From assembly GCF_900148515.1 (NCBI RefSeq), contig NZ_FRXN01000006.1, forward strand, positions 296,070-360,069: a stretch of 64,000 nucleotides of DNA, read 5' to 3'. The notes under the pieces were generated by a model that saw only the letters and a list, made by a program, of their open reading frames with translations, made no database searches and was not told where the DNA came from. A program made the translations under genes and the position numbers. Below, piece by piece: positions 23,274 to 31,457 of this stretch (the stretch's first letter is position 1; the number at the start of each line of letters is the position of its first letter). The DNA comes from Algoriphagus zhangzhouensis. GTDB taxonomy: Bacteria > Bacteroidota > Bacteroidia > Cytophagales > Cyclobacteriaceae.

Positions 23274-25994
23274 ATGAGAAAACGATTTACACTTTTGGGG
23301 CTGTTGATGCTTGTTTGGGTCTCTGCGATTCAAGCTCAGCAAGTTCCTACACCAAAATCCCATTTTGGTTTTGATATTGGCGATCCCTATATGCTTGCCA
23401 ATTTTACAGAAACTGAAGCCTATTTCAAGAAAGTCGCTGAAGCTTCTGATCGCGTACAATATTTCAGCATTGGAAAAACTGAGTTTGGAAGAGAGCAACC
23501 GATGCTAGTAATCACCTCTCCCGAAAACCAAGCTCAATTAGAAAAATACAAAGAGATTTCTCAGAAACTAGGTAGAGCAGAAATCTCTAAAGAGGAAGCA
23601 AAAAGACTTTCCAAAGAAGGTAAACCAGTGATCTGGATTGATGGAGGACTTCATGCGAGTGAGGTAGTAGGTGCTCAGCAATTGATTGAGACACTTTATA
23701 CTTTGGCTTCAAGAAATGATGAGGAAACTTTAAAGATTCTTGATGAAGTGATTATCCTTTTGGTACATGTCAATCCTGATGGGATGGAGATCATGTCTAA
23801 TTGGTACATGAGCAATGAGGATGTTGAAAAAAGAAACAAGAATATTCCTGTGCTTTACCAAAAATATGTTGGTCATGACAACAACAGAGATTTTTACATG
23901 AATAATATGTCTGAGGCGACCAATATTTCCCTTCAACAGTACGTGGAATGGCTTCCTCAAATCATTTATAACCATCACCAAAGCGGTCCTTCAGGTACCG
24001 TAGTAGCTGGCCCGCCATATAGAGATCCTTTCAACCACGTTTTCGATCCTTTGATTATTTCAAGTTTGGATGGCGTTGGAGCTGCGATGATCAGTAGATT
24101 GTATGAAGAGGATAAGCCTGGCTATACCAGATTGGATGGGTCAGTGTTTTCTACTTGGTGGAATGGTGGATTGAGAACTACTCCATATTATCATAACCAA
24201 ATTGGTATCTTAACTGAAATTGTGGGCGACCCTTCACCTTTCTCTATTCCATTGGTTCCAGATAGATTGATTCCAAACAATGGAACACCATATCCAGTGA
24301 CTCCAGGTCCATGGCCTTTCAGAAGATCTATCGACTACTCTGTTTCATTGAACTACGGTATTTTGAACCATGCGGTAAGACATGGAGATGAGCTTTTGTA
24401 TAATTTCTATTTAATGGGTAGAAATTCAATTGAAAGAGGTCAAGAAGATACTTGGACCAAATATCCTAAATATGCTCAGGCAGTTCAGGACGAATTCAAT
24501 GCTTCTCGTAAAAAGAGAGACGCTGATGATCCAGAAATGTCTGCTTTTGGATTTAGATCAGGTCTTCCGCTTCAGTTTTATGATTCTGTTTATACTGATC
24601 AGTCCAAAAAGGATCCATATGGATACATCCTTTCCTCCGATCAACCAGATTTCCCAACTGCTATTAAATTCTTGAATGCGTTGATCAAATCAGGTATTCG
24701 TGTTGAAAAAGCAAATGCTGATTTCTCGGTAAATGGTAAATCTTACCCAGCGGGATCATATGTGGTTAAAACTGACCAAGCCTTCCGTCCACATGTGATT
24801 GATATGTTTGAGCCGCAAGATCACCCGAATGATTTCTTGTATCCGGGAGGCCCTCCGATTCGCCCTTATGATGCTGCTGGTTGGACTTTAGCTTTCCAAA
24901 TGGGATCAGAAATCGATCGTATCATGGAAGATTTTGATGGTCCTTTTGATGCCGTTCCTTATGGAGAAATCCAAACTCCACCTGCCAAAAATTTAGTGAA
25001 AGGCTCAGGTTTCTTGATTGACGCAAGAGGAAATAACGCTTTCATGGCAGTCAATGACTTGTTGAAAGCCAAAGTAAAAGTTTATAGAACTTCTTCAGAG
25101 GTGAATGGATTGCCAGTAGGTTCTTATTATGTAGGTTCTGCAGGCAAGAAAGTATTAGAAAAGGCAGCTCAAGAGTATGGTGTTTATCCAGTTGCTGCCT
25201 CTATGCCTAAAGGTGCAAAAGAAATCAAGCCTGCTAGAATTGGCCTGTATGATTACTATGGTGGTTCTATGCCGTCAGGATGGGTAAGATGGATGCTTGA
25301 GCAATTCCATTTTGACTACTCATTGGTTTTTCCTCAGGAAATCGACAATGGGGACTTGAATGATAAATATGATGTCTTGTTATTCATAAGTTCTGGTATC
25401 CCTTCTTATGGTAGTCGTGGTTTCACAAGACCTCAACCTGAGGCTTCTGAAATCGATGAGCAATACCGTCATATGTTGGGAAGCTTCACAGCTGATAAAT
25501 CAGTTCCTCAAATTGAAGAGTTTATCAAAAATGGTGGTGAAGTGATCACCGTTGGTTCTGCTACCGATTTGGCTTTCTACTTAGGTGTTCCTGTTACGGA
25601 TGCATTGGTTGAAATGGGGGCAAATGGAAAAGAAGTTTCTTTGAGTGGTGAGAAGTATTATATCCCTGGATCTGTTTTGGAAATGAATGTTGATAATTCT
25701 CAACCAATCAATTACGGAATGGGCGAAACTTCTTATATCATGTTTAATAGATCTCCTGTGTTTAGATTGGGGCCTGATGCAGCAAATAAAGGAGTGAAAG
25801 CGCTAGCTTGGTTTGGTGAAGAAGAGCCTCTTCGAAGCGGTTGGGCTTGGGGCCAATCGTATTTAAAGTATGGAGTGACTGCTTTTGAAGCCCAGATTGG
25901 AAAAGGTAAATTATATGCCTTTGGTCCTGAGATTACCTTTAGAGCTCAATCCCACGGTACTTTCAAAATGCTATTTAACGGACTTTATAAATAA
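23274..25994 (+). CDS. M14-family zinc carboxypeptidase, secreted
   Basis: A 906-residue exported metallopeptidase. The signal peptide is MRKRFTLLGLLMLVWVSAIQAQ. Zinc ligands are visible as HASE (H127, E130) and a histidine in NHHQSGPSG (H234/H235); the catalytic Glu is in LTEIVGDPSP (E315). NNRDFYMNN fits the family substrate-binding Asn-Arg segment. The long C-terminal part (about 500 residues) includes a region around 640-800 (IGLYDYYGGSMPSGWVRWML; VLLFISSGIPSYGS) that resembles a glutamine-amidotransferase-like fold, as often seen in Bacteroidota M14 proteins. It is monocistronic with its own terminator. Role: extracellular or periplasmic peptide breakdown. Confidence 0.92.
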   Translation: MRKRFTLLGLLMLVWVSAIQAQQVPTPKSHFGFDIGDPYMLANFTETEAYFKKVAEASDRVQYFSIGKTEFGREQPMLVITSPENQAQLEKYKEISQKLGRAEISKEEAKRLSKEGKPVIWIDGGLHASEVVGAQQLIETLYTLASRNDEETLKILDEVIILLVHVNPDGMEIMSNWYMSNEDVEKRNKNIPVLYQKYVGHDNNRDFYMNNMSEATNISLQQYVEWLPQIIYNHHQSGPSGTVVAGPPYRDPFNHVFDPLIISSLDGVGAAMISRLYEEDKPGYTRLDGSVFSTWWNGGLRTTPYYHNQIGILTEIVGDPSPFSIPLVPDRLIPNNGTPYPVTPGPWPFRRSIDYSVSLNYGILNHAVRHGDELLYNFYLMGRNSIERGQEDTWTKYPKYAQAVQDEFNASRKKRDADDPEMSAFGFRSGLPLQFYDSVYTDQSKKDPYGYILSSDQPDFPTAIKFLNALIKSGIRVEKANADFSVNGKSYPAGSYVVKTDQAFRPHVIDMFEPQDHPNDFLYPGGPPIRPYDAAGWTLAFQMGSEIDRIMEDFDGPFDAVPYGEIQTPPAKNLVKGSGFLIDARGNNAFMAVNDLLKAKVKVYRTSSEVNGLPVGSYYVGSAGKKVLEKAAQEYGVYPVAASMPKGAKEIKPARIGLYDYYGGSMPSGWVRWMLEQFHFDYSLVFPQEIDNGDLNDKYDVLLFISSGIPSYGSRGFTRPQPEASEIDEQYRHMLGSFTADKSVPQIEEFIKNGGEVITVGSATDLAFYLGVPVTDALVEMGANGKEVSLSGEKYYIPGSVLEMNVDNSQPINYGMGETSYIMFNRSPVFRLGPDAANKGVKALAWFGEEEPLRSGWAWGQSYLKYGVTAFEAQIGKGKLYAFGPEITFRAQSHGTFKMLFNGLYK

Positions 25995-26016
25995 TTGAAA
26001 GTCTAGAATGTTTATT

Positions 26017-26044
26017 AAATCCTGCCTTCGGGCAGGATTTTTTT
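26017..26044 (+). terminator. rho-independent terminator after the M14 peptidase gene
   Basis: AAATCCTGCC and GGCAGGATTT enclose a TTCG tetraloop (27-30), followed by T-residues. It is a textbook intrinsic terminator. Confidence 0.92.
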
Positions 26045-26101
26045 GTTTATATGAAACCAAACTAAGACAGGTCGAGTAAATTGGAGGACAGATTTGATTG
26101 A

Positions 26102-26818
26102 ATGGATAATTACCAACACTATATAAATGCGGAGCTCAATTCTTGGCTCTACCAGATGAAAAAACCTCCTTCAATTGGAAGCAAGCTTACCCATGGAGTT
26201 CAAGGGAAAATCAATCAGTGGATTCCAGAAAAAGTTCATAAGGTGGTTACAGCTGCGATTGAGAATATGGTGAAAGCTGTTATTTCAGGTTCTTCATGGA
26301 TTGTTCCTAGGCCAGATTCAGATATGCCTTTGAAAGTCCGTGAACTGAAAGTTAGGAGCCGCATTAAATGGTATAGGAATACAGCGTCTGTTGAAGGAGC
26401 CGTAACTGGAGCAGGAGGGATCTTAATGGGCTTCGCGGATTTTCCGGCTTTCCTTACCATCAAGATGAAGATGCTTTTTGATATAGCAGCTTTATATGGC
26501 TTTGATACCAAAGACTATCAGGAGAGGTTGTTTCTGTTGTATGTTTTCCAGCTTTCATTTTCTAATCAAGGAAGAAGAAATGATTTGGTTGGTTTGTTAG
26601 AGAATTGGGATGTTTACAAAGAAACTTTGCCAAAAAGTATGGATGAATTCGATTGGAAAACTTTCCAGTTGGATTATAGAGATTATATAGATTTGGCCAA
26701 ACTAGCTCAACTGATTCCAATCATTGGAGCAGGAGTTGGTGCTATTGCCAATTATAAATTGACAGAGCAATTGGGGAGAAATGCTATGAATGCATTTCGT
26801 TTAAGAATTTTGAATTAA
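26102..26818 (+). CDS. EcsC family protein
   Basis: A 238-residue protein of the EcsC family, named after a Bacillus gene beside the EcsAB transporter. The family core is seen in LTHGVQGKINQWIPEKVHKV, VEGAVTGAGGILMGFADFPA (a glycine-rich hydrophobic stretch), FLTIKMKMLFDIAALYGFD and LIPIIGAGVGAIANYKLTEQ. These amphipathic, glycine-rich segments suggest association with membranes. Biochemical function is unknown. It is the first of three closely spaced genes, with a Crp/Fnr regulator 11 nt downstream. Confidence 0.85.
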   Translation: MDNYQHYINAELNSWLYQMKKPPSIGSKLTHGVQGKINQWIPEKVHKVVTAAIENMVKAVISGSSWIVPRPDSDMPLKVRELKVRSRIKWYRNTASVEGAVTGAGGILMGFADFPAFLTIKMKMLFDIAALYGFDTKDYQERLFLLYVFQLSFSNQGRRNDLVGLLENWDVYKETLPKSMDEFDWKTFQLDYRDYIDLAKLAQLIPIIGAGVGAIANYKLTEQLGRNAMNAFRLRILN

Positions 26819-26829
26819 CCTTCAATTCC

Positions 26830-27453
26830 ATGAGGGAATTTGTCTCGGAAAAATATTGCCAAGAAAGATTAGAAGCTCATATCAGCTCAATTGTAAAATT
26901 GTCCAAGGCTGACTTTGAATATATTTCTACTCATTTTATTACTGAGAATATAGATTCAAAGGTTATTCTTCAAGCTTCAGGAGGCTTATGCAAATTTGAA
27001 TATTTCGTCGTGAAAGGTTTGCTACAGCATTCCTATATGGATGAATCCGGGAAAGAATTCACCTTGTCATTTCCACATGAAAACTGGTGGGCTGGTGATT
27101 TTAAAAGTTTCAAAAACGATCTCCCTACTGAAAAGTCATTGGTTTCATTGGAGCCAACAAGTCTTTTAAAGATTTCAAGGTCTGATTTTTTGCACTTGCT
27201 TGAGAACTCAATTGTTTTCGAGAGATACATTGCCAGGCTTAGCGAAAACAATAGCATTAAAATGCAAGAGAGAGTTCTTGCAGATATGTCTTCCAATTTG
27301 GAGGAAAAGGTTGGGGTATTTTACCAAAGCAATCCAGATCTTGTTTCCAGGCTTTCTCAAAAGAGAATCGCCAGTTTTTTAGGGGTAAGTCAAGAACACC
27401 TAAGTAAAGTTCTAAATAAAAGAAAAGAATTGCCACCTATTGACCTATCTTAA
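26830..27453 (+). CDS. Crp/Fnr-family transcriptional regulator
   Basis: A 207-residue protein with an N-terminal cyclic-nucleotide-binding-like beta-roll (FVVKGLLQHSYMDESGKEFT, HENWWAGDFKSF) and a C-terminal winged helix with KRIASFLGVSQEHLSKVLN as the DNA-recognition region. No Fnr-type cysteine cluster is seen and the phosphate-binding-cassette arginine is not obvious, so the ligand is unknown, as with many Bacteroidota members. It follows the EcsC-like gene by 11 nt and precedes a SnoaL-like gene. A palindrome (27461-27475) right after it might be an autoregulatory or downstream operator. Confidence 0.88.
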   Translation: MREFVSEKYCQERLEAHISSIVKLSKADFEYISTHFITENIDSKVILQASGGLCKFEYFVVKGLLQHSYMDESGKEFTLSFPHENWWAGDFKSFKNDLPTEKSLVSLEPTSLLKISRSDFLHLLENSIVFERYIARLSENNSIKMQERVLADMSSNLEEKVGVFYQSNPDLVSRLSQKRIASFLGVSQEHLSKVLNKRKELPPIDLS

Positions 27454-27460
27454 TTTTTTT

Positions 27461-27475
27461 AGGTTTTCAAAACCT
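27461..27475. promoter_or_regulatory. AGGTTTT-C-AAAACCT palindrome after the Crp/Fnr gene
   Basis: A perfect 7-1-7 palindrome lies in the 52-nt gap between the regulator and the SnoaL-like gene, 31 nt before that gene's ATG. The tiny loop makes an operator more likely than an RNA hairpin. Whether the upstream regulator binds it is unknown. Confidence 0.35.
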
Positions 27476-27505
27476 TAGGATTGTGGTTCATTAAACATAA
27501 TCCTG

Positions 27506-27904
27506 ATGGAAAAGCAACATAAAAATCTAGAATTGATTCATTCCTTCTTCATTGCCTATAATCAAAAAGATATGGAGGCTTTGGAAGGTGTTTTGGATCC
27601 TGAAATAACTTGGAATATACCAGGTGAACATCCGTTGTGTGGCTTGAAGGTTGGGGTTGAAGAGGTATTGGGATATTTTAAAGAAATGGAATACTATCAA
27701 TTTCAAGCAGCCAATCTTGTTTTAGGTGTAAACGATTCCTTTGTTGTGGATTGCCATCAAAATTGGACTGATTTTAAGGGAGAAAGGTTTGAGGTCATGT
27801 CATGCCTATTATGGAAGATAAAAGGTGGAAAGATAGTGGAGGTTTATAATTTCCCAGGTGATCAAAAAGCAGTCAATGATTTCTTCATTGCTAACAGGAG
27901 ATAG
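27506..27904 (+). CDS. SnoaL/NTF2-like family protein
   Basis: A 132-residue protein with the NTF2-like cone fold pattern. It has an N-terminal helix and the segment SFFIAYNQKDMEALEGVLDP, then EITWNIPGEHPLCGLKVG, and C-terminal strands with the typical WKIKGGKIVEVYNFPGDQKAV. This superfamily includes ketosteroid isomerase-like enzymes and many proteins of unknown function. There is no signal peptide. It is the last gene of the EcsC/Crp-Fnr cluster and is followed by a bidirectional terminator. Confidence 0.82.
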   Translation: MEKQHKNLELIHSFFIAYNQKDMEALEGVLDPEITWNIPGEHPLCGLKVGVEEVLGYFKEMEYYQFQAANLVLGVNDSFVVDCHQNWTDFKGERFEVMSCLLWKIKGGKIVEVYNFPGDQKAVNDFFIANRR

Positions 27905-27935
27905 TAACATCCCTTAAATGGAAGGTTTAAAAAAG

Positions 27936-27969
27936 AAAAAGCCCTAAATCTTTCGAAATAGGGCTTTTT
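27936..27969. terminator. bidirectional terminator between the SnoaL-like gene and tRNA-Gln
   Basis: AAAAAGCCCTA (27936-27946) and TAGGGCTTTTT (27959-27969) form an 11-bp stem. It ends the plus-strand gene and lies 2 nt after the 3' end of the minus-strand tRNA, so it also ends the tRNA transcript. Confidence 0.9.
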
Positions 27970-27971
27970 GT

Positions 27972-28043
27972 TGACCTACTAGGGCTCGAACCTAGACTCT
28001 TCTGAACCAAAATCAGACGTGTTGCCAGTTACACCATAGGTCA
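27972..28043 (-). tRNA. tRNA-Gln (anticodon UUG)
   Basis: On the minus strand the 72-nt sequence begins TGACCTA and ends TAGGTCA, giving a 7-bp acceptor stem. The anticodon arm is CTGAT-TTTGGTT-CAG with anticodon TTG, and the T-arm is CTAGG-TTCGAGC-CCTAG. CCA is not encoded, consistent with the CCA-adding enzyme in this window. A perfect promoter lies 41-72 nt upstream. Confidence 0.95.
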
Positions 28044-28083
28044 GTATTTGATCAGAAACTCTTGCGCTTCCGTTAAAGTGACA

Positions 28084-28115
28084 CAAAGGTAGAATTACCT
28101 TTTATTTTTTCCAAA
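28084..28115 (-). promoter_or_regulatory. promoter of tRNA-Gln (TTTG-N20-TACCTTTG)
   Basis: On the minus strand TTTG (28112-28115) is followed by 20 nt and TACCTTTG (28084-28091), a perfect match to the Bacteroidota housekeeping promoter. Transcription would start about 35 nt before the mature tRNA. Confidence 0.8.
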
Positions 28116-28360
28116 TTGAAGCGGGAAGTTTTTCATGAATCAATGAAAGCGATTGAAATACAGAGAGAAAAGTTTTTGAAGAGGATTAAGGTGTTTTGGT
28201 GATGAAATTGTCCTTCAATGTAACTTTATTGAAAAAATATTGTCAATGAAATCGATTGAAAATTGCGATTGTGTTAAATTATTGTGAGATGTATTGATAA
28301 ATAAGAAATATTTGCATTGATTTGTTTCGAAATCTCGAATGAAACTAACCTTTATTTAAT
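28116..28360 (+). promoter_or_regulatory. upstream region of the 83-aa gene with three TCAAT...ATTGA dyads
   Basis: This AT-rich stretch carries three partial dyads: TCAAT-GAAAGCG-ATTGA (28140-28156), TTCAAT-N8-ATTGAA (28214-28233) and TCAAT-GAAATCG-ATTGA (28243-28259). The first and third share 18 of 19 bases (TCAATGAAAkCGATTGAAA). The arrangement looks like a cluster of binding sites for a dimeric regulator of the gene at 28361. No other gene is visible here. Confidence 0.5.
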
Positions 28361-28612
28361 ATGCAATTGGAAAAAATGGAAAAAATCGTAATTGAAGCGG
28401 TGGCAAAATTAGAGAAATTAAAAGTTGAAGGTTCTCTTGGTGCTGAGTTGTCTTGGTGCTGGTTTAGTTTCAAAAATGATCATAATTCAGAAGGATTGGT
28501 TCAAAAAGGCCAAGAGACATTAGCTGTGTTTCAAGCTGCGAGAGAAAAGAGCGCTAGAGCCGTTTCTAAAAAGCTTGTTGAGGATTTGGAAAAAGTGATA
28601 GCCCTTAATTAA
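28361..28612 (+). CDS. hypothetical protein, 83 aa
   Basis: A small soluble, predicted mostly alpha-helical protein with no signal peptide. It begins MQLEKMEKIVIEAVAKLEKL, has a distinctive tryptophan-containing centre (GAELSWCWFSFKNDHN) and ends in a charged helix (SARAVSKKLVEDLEKVIALN). I cannot assign a family. Reality is supported by a strong dedicated terminator and an unusual upstream region with repeated dyads, which suggests that it is regulated. It may belong to a lineage-restricted regulator or adaptor family. Confidence 0.7.
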   Translation: MQLEKMEKIVIEAVAKLEKLKVEGSLGAELSWCWFSFKNDHNSEGLVQKGQETLAVFQAAREKSARAVSKKLVEDLEKVIALN

Positions 28613-28613
28613 T

Positions 28614-28645
28614 AAAAAAAAGCTCGCCAATTGGCGAGCTTTTAT
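28614..28645. terminator. terminator between the 83-aa gene and rplI
   Basis: AAAAGCTCGCCAATTGGCGAGCTTTT (28618-28643) is a perfect 26-nt palindrome with flanking A/T tracts. It can stop transcription from both sides, including the rpsF-rpsR-rplI operon. Confidence 0.88.
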
Positions 28646-28665
28646 ATTTTGATTCATGCAATAGC

Positions 28666-29109
28666 TTACTCAGCTACAACAACGAATTTTACTTCAGTTT
28701 TAACTTCTCTGTGAAGATCCACTTCAGCAGCAAATTCTCCAGCTCCGTCTACAGGAGTGTTGATGGAGATTTTCTTTCTGTCGATTTCAACTCCTTCAGC
28801 TGCAAGAGCATCAGAAATTTGAAGAGTGGTAACCTTACCGAAGATTTTACCTGACTCACCGATTTTAGCTTTGATCTCCAAAGTTAAAGTAGCAAGTTTA
28901 GCAGCGATGTTTTCTGCTTCAGTTTTGATTTTTTCTGCTTTGTGAGCAGCTTGCTTGATGTTTTCAGCAAGAATCTTTTTGTTAGAGCTAGTAGCAAGTA
29001 CTGCGTAGCCTTGAGGGATCAAGTAGTTTCTGCCGTATCCAGGCTTTACTTCTACCAAATCATTTTTATAGCCAAGACCTTTGATGTCTGTTTTTAATAT
29101 GATTTCCAT
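28666..29109 (-). CDS. rplI: 50S ribosomal protein L9
   Basis: A 147-residue L9 that binds 23S rRNA and helps maintain the reading frame. The N-terminal domain (MEIILKTDIKGLGYKNDLVE, VKPGYGRNYLIPQGYAV) is linked by a long charged helix (residues about 45-75) to the C-terminal domain (GESGKIFGKVTTLQISDALA). Motifs and length are standard. It is the last gene of the operon rpsF-rpsR-rplI. Confidence 0.97.
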   Translation of the reverse strand: MEIILKTDIKGLGYKNDLVEVKPGYGRNYLIPQGYAVLATSSNKKILAENIKQAAHKAEKIKTEAENIAAKLATLTLEIKAKIGESGKIFGKVTTLQISDALAAEGVEIDRKKISINTPVDGAGEFAAEVDLHREVKTEVKFVVVAE

Positions 29110-29146
29110 TTGTAATGATCTTTTTTGATTGGACGAAAAGGCCGAA

Positions 29147-29398
29147 TTATTTCAAACCATCTGTTACGAATGGCAACAAAGCCAAATGTCTTGCTTTTTT
29201 CACAGCCTGAGCAACTTTACGCTGATACTTAGCAGAGTTTCCAGTAAGTCTTCTTGGAAGGATTTTACCTTGCTCGTTGACAAATTTCAACAAGAAATTA
29301 GGATCCTTGTAGTCGATGTACTTGATGCCGTGCTTCTTGAATCGGCAATATTTTTTCTTGATTTCGCCTCTGTTGATTGGCTCATTAAATAGTGTCAT
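29147..29398 (-). CDS. rpsR: 30S ribosomal protein S18
   Basis: An 83-residue S18, which binds 16S rRNA next to S6. It shows the family pattern KKYCRFKKHGIKYIDYKD, then LLKFVNEQGKILPRRLTGNS and AKYQRKVAQAVKKARHLALL. The ATG overlaps the rpsF stop by one base (TAATG), so translation is coupled to S6. Confidence 0.97.
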   Translation of the reverse strand: MTLFNEPINRGEIKKKYCRFKKHGIKYIDYKDPNFLLKFVNEQGKILPRRLTGNSAKYQRKVAQAVKKARHLALLPFVTDGLK

Positions 29399-29766
29399 TA
29401 GGCTTGCTCCTCCTTAGCTTCAGCTTTTTTGTTAAACTCTCCTTTTCTTCTTCTATCGGCATAAGCAATTGCGTGCTTGTCCAATACAGTAGTCAAGAAT
29501 CTCATTACTTTCTCATCACGTCTGAATTCCAATTCAAACTTCTTGATGATAGTAGGATCAGCCTTGAACTCCACCAATACATAGAAACCTGTCGTCTTCT
29601 TGTCAATAGCATAAGCCATTTTCTTCAGACCCCAGTTTTCCACATTGATTACATCTGCCCCCTCTTCTTTTAACAAGTTTACAAACTTGTCGACAGTATC
29701 CTTCATCTGAACATCAGACAAAACGGGAGTTAAAATGAATACCGTCTCGTAACTTCTTTGGAACAT
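29398..29766 (-). CDS. rpsF: 30S ribosomal protein S6
   Basis: A 122-residue S6. The start at MFQRSYETVFILTPVLSD (ATG 29764-29766) is chosen because the family begins here and the reading frame upstream contains the promoter. Conserved parts are KKMAYAIDKKTTGFYVLVEF and RRDEKVMRFLTTVLD. The Lys/Glu-rich tail is usual. It is the first gene of the S6-S18-L9 operon. Confidence 0.97.
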   Translation of the reverse strand: MFQRSYETVFILTPVLSDVQMKDTVDKFVNLLKEEGADVINVENWGLKKMAYAIDKKTTGFYVLVEFKADPTIIKKFELEFRRDEKVMRFLTTVLDKHAIAYADRRRKGEFNKKAEAKEEQA

Positions 29767-29804
29767 TTTTTTAATGTGTTTAAGGAATTTGAATAAACAG
29801 ACCG

Positions 29805-29836
29805 CAAAAGTAGGAGAAAAACTTCTGTTATCCAAA
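29805..29836 (-). promoter_or_regulatory. promoter of the rpsF-rpsR-rplI operon
   Basis: On the minus strand TTTG (29833-29836), 20 nt, then TACTTTTG (29805-29812) match the Bacteroidota promoter exactly. The predicted leader before the rpsF ATG is about 30-35 nt. Confidence 0.75.
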
Positions 29837-29869
29837 TGGTTTGCCGTTTCTAAAACTGGGCTAGAAACA

Positions 29870-29902
29870 AAAAAAAAGCCTCTCCTGAATAGAAGAGGCT
29901 TC
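29870..29902 (-). terminator. terminator of the coiled-coil membrane protein gene
   Basis: AAGCCTCT (29876-29883) and AGAGGCTT (29894-29901) form an 8-bp stem with an A-run that becomes a T-run on the minus strand, directly after the gene ending at 29923. Confidence 0.85.
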
Positions 29903-29922
29903 AAATATAATATGTTCTGTCC

Positions 29923-30852
29923 TTATTTTACACTAAAGGACTGTGTGCCTACCTGGTAATTGTCTACAAAGATTCTTACTTCATGATCTCCAGATACGTA
30001 ATCAGAGCCTTTTTCATAGAAGAATGTCAATGTTTCGCCTGAGTTGTCGAAGATGATATCCTGCTTTACGGTATAGAATAATTCAGCTCCATCTACCATA
30101 AATGTCCCAGAGCCTTTGGCAACGTCAAAGATTGGCTGTGAACTTGGGGCTAAAATTTGCACATAGACATTTCTTGGGCCTTTTTCAGCTACTTTATTGT
30201 CGGCTAGGTTGAAACTTACTTTGATGCGTTCTATTTGTCTGTTGCGGAAGTCTTTGGTAGTCTCCACTCTTTCTTTGCCTCGGGAATTGATTGCTGAAAT
30301 TTCAATGTTTTCAGCTTTGAGCATGGAAGCTACATTTACTTTTTCCTGAAGATCTTCTTTTTGTAGGTTAAGTTGCGCTACTTCTTCTTCGATTTGAGCT
30401 TGTGTAGATTTCAAATCTTGATTTTCAGCATAGAGTTGCTGGTTCATTGCTCTCAATTCCAGTATCTCTTGATCTTTTTGTTCAATCAGTCCAGAATAGC
30501 TATTGATTTTTTGATTCAAAGCTGCGATCTCAGATGCACTTCTTTGTTTTGCAGAGTTTCTTTCAGCGATCAATTGATCTCTTACTTGCTCAAGGGACTC
30601 GATGTCTCCGCCCAATTTTTCAATTTCTTGGATTCTTAGATTCAATTGATAGGCAACGGAATCCAACCTTTGATTTAGCTCATTGTTTTCGGTAGAAAGT
30701 AAAAGGATTTCCTCAGTTTTTTTAGTCCTGTCTACATAGTCAGTATAGAGCTTGATACCACTGATGATCACCAAAAGGACAAGGACGATAATGATGATAT
30801 TCTTTCCCTGATCTTTTTTTGGTTCGGAATCTTTTTCAAAATTGGAGTTCAT
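29923..30852 (-). CDS. membrane-anchored coiled-coil protein
   Basis: A 309-residue protein with a charged N-terminus, one membrane helix (IIIIVLVLLVIISGIKLY, residues about 18-36), a long coiled coil (about 45-195, rich in Glu, Gln, Leu heptads) and a C-terminal beta-domain (about 205-309: IERIKVSFNLADNKVAEKGP, NVYVQILAPSS, EVRIFVDNYQVGTQ). Topology suggests N-in with the coiled coil and beta-domain in the periplasm. Similar proteins are conserved in Cytophagales; function unknown. Automatic pipelines may call it SMC-like because of the coiled coil, which I would not accept. Confidence 0.8.
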   Translation of the reverse strand: MNSNFEKDSEPKKDQGKNIIIIVLVLLVIISGIKLYTDYVDRTKKTEEILLLSTENNELNQRLDSVAYQLNLRIQEIEKLGGDIESLEQVRDQLIAERNSAKQRSASEIAALNQKINSYSGLIEQKDQEILELRAMNQQLYAENQDLKSTQAQIEEEVAQLNLQKEDLQEKVNVASMLKAENIEISAINSRGKERVETTKDFRNRQIERIKVSFNLADNKVAEKGPRNVYVQILAPSSQPIFDVAKGSGTFMVDGAELFYTVKQDIIFDNSGETLTFFYEKGSDYVSGDHEVRIFVDNYQVGTQSFSVK

Positions 30853-30872
30853 TTCTTAATCAATAGGGCTTT

Positions 30873-31457
30873 ATGATGTATGACTTTGATGAAAAATATT
30901 GGACCAGAAGATATGAGCAAGGCTATACTGGCTGGGACATTGGTTATCCATCAACTCCGATAGTGCAATATTTAGACCAAATTGGGGATAAAGATCTTTC
31001 AATCTTGATCCCAGGAGCAGGAAATGCCTATGAGGCGGCCTATGCTTTCGCTCAGGGCTATAAAAACACTCATATTTTAGATATCAGTGAATATCCTTTA
31101 ACAAAGTTTAGGGAAAGCTATCCAGATTTTCCAGAGGGTAATATTTTGCATGAAGACTTTTTTGAGCATAATGGTTCTTATGATCTTGTTTTGGAGCAAA
31201 CTTTCTTTTGTGCGCTTTCTCCAGATAGGAGAGAGGAATATTGTGAGAAAATGAAAAGACTTATTTCTCCAAATGGAAGACTGGTAGGTGTTTTATTTGG
31301 GATCGAATTTCAAAGGGAAGGGCCTCCTTTTGGTGGAGAAATTGAAGAATACAAAAAGCTTTTTTCACAGCATTTTATCATAAAAAAGTTAGAGCCCTGT
31401 ATCAATTCAATTCCTGCCAGGAAAGGAACCGAATTGTTCTTTGAATTAGCTCCTTAA
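30873..31457 (+). CDS. TPMT-family SAM-dependent methyltransferase
   Basis: A 194-residue class I methyltransferase of the thiopurine-methyltransferase-like family. It shows YWTRRYEQGYTGWDIGYPST (substrate/SAM entry), the SAM-binding loop LIPGAGNAYEAAYAFAQGY, the acidic motif II region THILDISEYPL, and FFEHNGSYDLVLEQTFFCAL followed by GRLVGVLFGIEF. Substrate unknown; relatives act on thiols, halides or selenium compounds. It is divergent from the coiled-coil gene and its stop overlaps the next, convergent, methyltransferase gene by 4 nt. Confidence 0.88.
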   Translation: MMYDFDEKYWTRRYEQGYTGWDIGYPSTPIVQYLDQIGDKDLSILIPGAGNAYEAAYAFAQGYKNTHILDISEYPLTKFRESYPDFPEGNILHEDFFEHNGSYDLVLEQTFFCALSPDRREEYCEKMKRLISPNGRLVGVLFGIEFQREGPPFGGEIEEYKKLFSQHFIIKKLEPCINSIPARKGTELFFELAP

